From assembly GCF_000971295.1 (NCBI RefSeq), contig NZ_LANJ01000012.1:62001-126000 (forward strand): a stretch of 64,000 nt of DNA. The letters run 5' to 3'. This document shows positions 62,923 through 64,000 of this stretch, in pieces. The number at the start of each line of letters is the position of its first letter. Positions within the stretch are counted from its first letter, which is position 1. The notes below the pieces were generated by a model. That model made no database searches. It was not told the origin of the DNA and saw only the letters and a program-made list of their open reading frames with translations. The DNA is from Devosia epidermidihirudinis. Lineage in GTDB: Bacteria > Pseudomonadota > Alphaproteobacteria > Rhizobiales > Devosiaceae. Both the position numbers and the translations under genes were made by a program.

Positions 62923-63743
62923 GCCAACACTCCCATGCTTTCAACAGCGCGCTTGCCATGCAGACGCGGAAGTGAGGCAATGAGATTTTTGGTGTAGTCG
63001 TGCTGTGGGTTGGCAAAGATCTCTGCCGTTGGTCCCTGCTCGACAATCTGGCCGCGATACATGATCACGAGGCGGTCCGTGATCTGGTAGTGCACGCCAA
63101 GGTCATGAGAGACGAGCACCAGAGAATTGCGTTGGCGACGCTGGATTTCGACCATCATCAGCAGAATCTTCTTCTGAACCACGACGTCGAGCGCGGTGGT
63201 CGGTTCATCCGCCAGAATGAGGCGCGGATTGACGAACGCGGCGATGGCAACGAGCACGCGCTGACGCATGCCGCCTGACAATTGATGGGGGTAAGCATCG
63301 AGTACAGTCTCCTCCAGGCCGAAGCCTGAGAAGAACCCAGCGATCCGCTGTCGCAAGGCATGGCTCCCTCCCTTCCGCTCGCGCGCCGGCAGCCCATCAA
63401 CGACCTGTTGCTCGATCTTCATCAAAGGGTTGAGCACGCTCATCGAGCCTTGTGGGATATAGCTCAGCTGATCCCACCAAAGGGGCGCAAAATTCTTCGA
63501 CTGCGCTTCAATCACCTGACCCGAAGTTGCGTCGACAAAGCGGCCTGTGACAGTTCCGCTCAGTATCCGCAGCCCAGTCGAGAAATCGCCATACACCGCC
63601 CGCATCAGCGTGGACTTGCCAGACCCGGACTCCCCAGCAATGCCGAGGATTTCGTTATCGTTGATGGTGAGGCTGACCTGGTCCACGGCCTTGATGAAGC
63701 CCGCCGTGCCATAACCTACAGTGACATTATCGACCGTAATCAT
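62919..63743 (-). CDS. Opp-type ABC transporter ATPase, OppD-like
   Basis: 274 aa, a little short for OppD. Walker A GESGSGKSTLMRAVYG, signature LSGGMRQRVLVAIA, Walker B LILADEPTTALDVVVQ, H-loop LVLVSHDLGVHYQ. C-terminal PQHDYTKNLIASLP is the usual Opp tail. Overlaps the upstream permease by ATGA and the downstream OppF-like gene likewise. Confidence 0.94.
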   Translation of the reverse strand: MITVDNVTVGYGTAGFIKAVDQVSLTINDNEILGIAGESGSGKSTLMRAVYGDFSTGLRILSGTVTGRFVDATSGQVIEAQSKNFAPLWWDQLSYIPQGSMSVLNPLMKIEQQVVDGLPARERKGGSHALRQRIAGFFSGFGLEETVLDAYPHQLSGGMRQRVLVAIAAFVNPRLILADEPTTALDVVVQKKILLMMVEIQRRQRNSLVLVSHDLGVHYQITDRLVIMYRGQIVEQGPTAEIFANPQHDYTKNLIASLPRLHGKRAVESMGVLA

Positions 63744-64000
63744 ATGCTCATCCTCCGGGCTGACGAGCGCATAGAGAGGCCGGAGGATACGAGGAACAGC
63801 CCGATAAACAGCAGCACGATGGCCAGTACAGGAGATCCGATCCAGACATATTTGCCGCCAAGCAGCGCCTGATAATTGATGGCCCAGTAGATCATGGTGC
63901 CGAGTGTGGCCTGTTGGGCGCTCGACAGGCCGATCACCGCCAATGCGCTTTCGGTCGAAATGCCAACAAGTACGGTGTTGATGAAGTTGGCCGCTGACCA
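63740..64000 (-). CDS. Opp/Dpp-type ABC permease, C-terminal part
   Basis: Only the last 86 codons are in the window; the gene continues beyond 64000. The visible part has NFINTVLVGISTESALAVIG (the EAA-type cytoplasmic loop and onward), GTMIYWAINYQALLGGKYVW, a final membrane segment VLAIVLLFIGLFLVSSGL and a short basic tail. This is the end of a binding-protein-dependent transport permease of the DppC/OppC type. Confidence 0.88.
   Translation of the reverse strand, partial: WSAANFINTVLVGISTESALAVIGLSSAQQATLGTMIYWAINYQALLGGKYVWIGSPVLAIVLLFIGLFLVSSGLSMRSSARRMSI

Overview
The window is a stretch of ordinary alphaproteobacterial chromosome of roughly 60% GC. The gene content and order point to Hyphomicrobiales (Rhizobiales), possibly a Devosia-like organism, although the genus is an inference. 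The supporting evidence is a glnB-glnA pair with a sigma-54 promoter, a long suf operon with two cysteine desulfurases and an Irr-type box, a DsbA-aroQ-accB-accC-aat block converging on NDUFA12-DUF2155, the rne / amiC-mrcA / prfB neighbourhood, and a B12-dependent ribonucleotide reductase. I found no phage, transposase, CRISPR array or plasmid function.

Layout. 0-6.3 kb: trigger factor, tRNA-Leu(UAG), a SnoaL-like protein, glnB-glnA, a PilZ protein and an ABC-F ATPase. 6.3-8 kb: a gene-poor stretch, then two tandem secreted paralogues of unknown function. 8-14.4 kb: parE, a DEAD-box helicase, a diguanylate cyclase and an aroA of unusual type. 14.6-21.8 kb: the Fe-S assembly operon (NifS-type desulfurase, sufB, sufC, sufD, sufS, sufT, sufA), all on the minus strand and punctuated by palindromic dispersed repeats. 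22-30 kb: an alpha/beta hydrolase, tyrS, a large AsmA/YhdP-like envelope protein, Bcp peroxiredoxin and an M23 peptidase. 30-41 kb: prfB with its +1 frameshift site, a soluble chemoreceptor, a peptide deformylase homologue lacking metal ligands, mrcA and amiC, divergent from rne. 41-49.5 kb: a WYL regulator with a VOC protein, a GNAT and an aminotransferase, then dsbA-aroQ-accBC-aat and DUF2155/NDUFA12. 50-60 kb: nrdJ, an esterase, a YCII-like protein, a dNTPase, and metE behind a cobalamin riboswitch. 60-64 kb: an Opp-type peptide/oligosaccharide ABC importer, cut by the window edge.

How the genes work together. The window is mostly housekeeping: nitrogen assimilation, Fe-S assembly, cell-wall synthesis and cleavage, fatty-acid initiation, RNA turnover, translation and cobalamin-linked metabolism. 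The cobalamin link is that metE sits behind a B12 riboswitch while the only ribonucleotide reductase in the window needs B12.

The points most worth a second look are the layered control in front of metE (palindromic operator, -35/-10, B12 riboswitch, 11-codon mini-ORF), the metal-ligand-less deformylase coupled to mrcA, the two secreted Cys-containing paralogues behind an 11-bp-spaced direct repeat, and a TGA-interrupted small membrane ORF near 6.6 kb. I did not find a clearly new multi-gene system.
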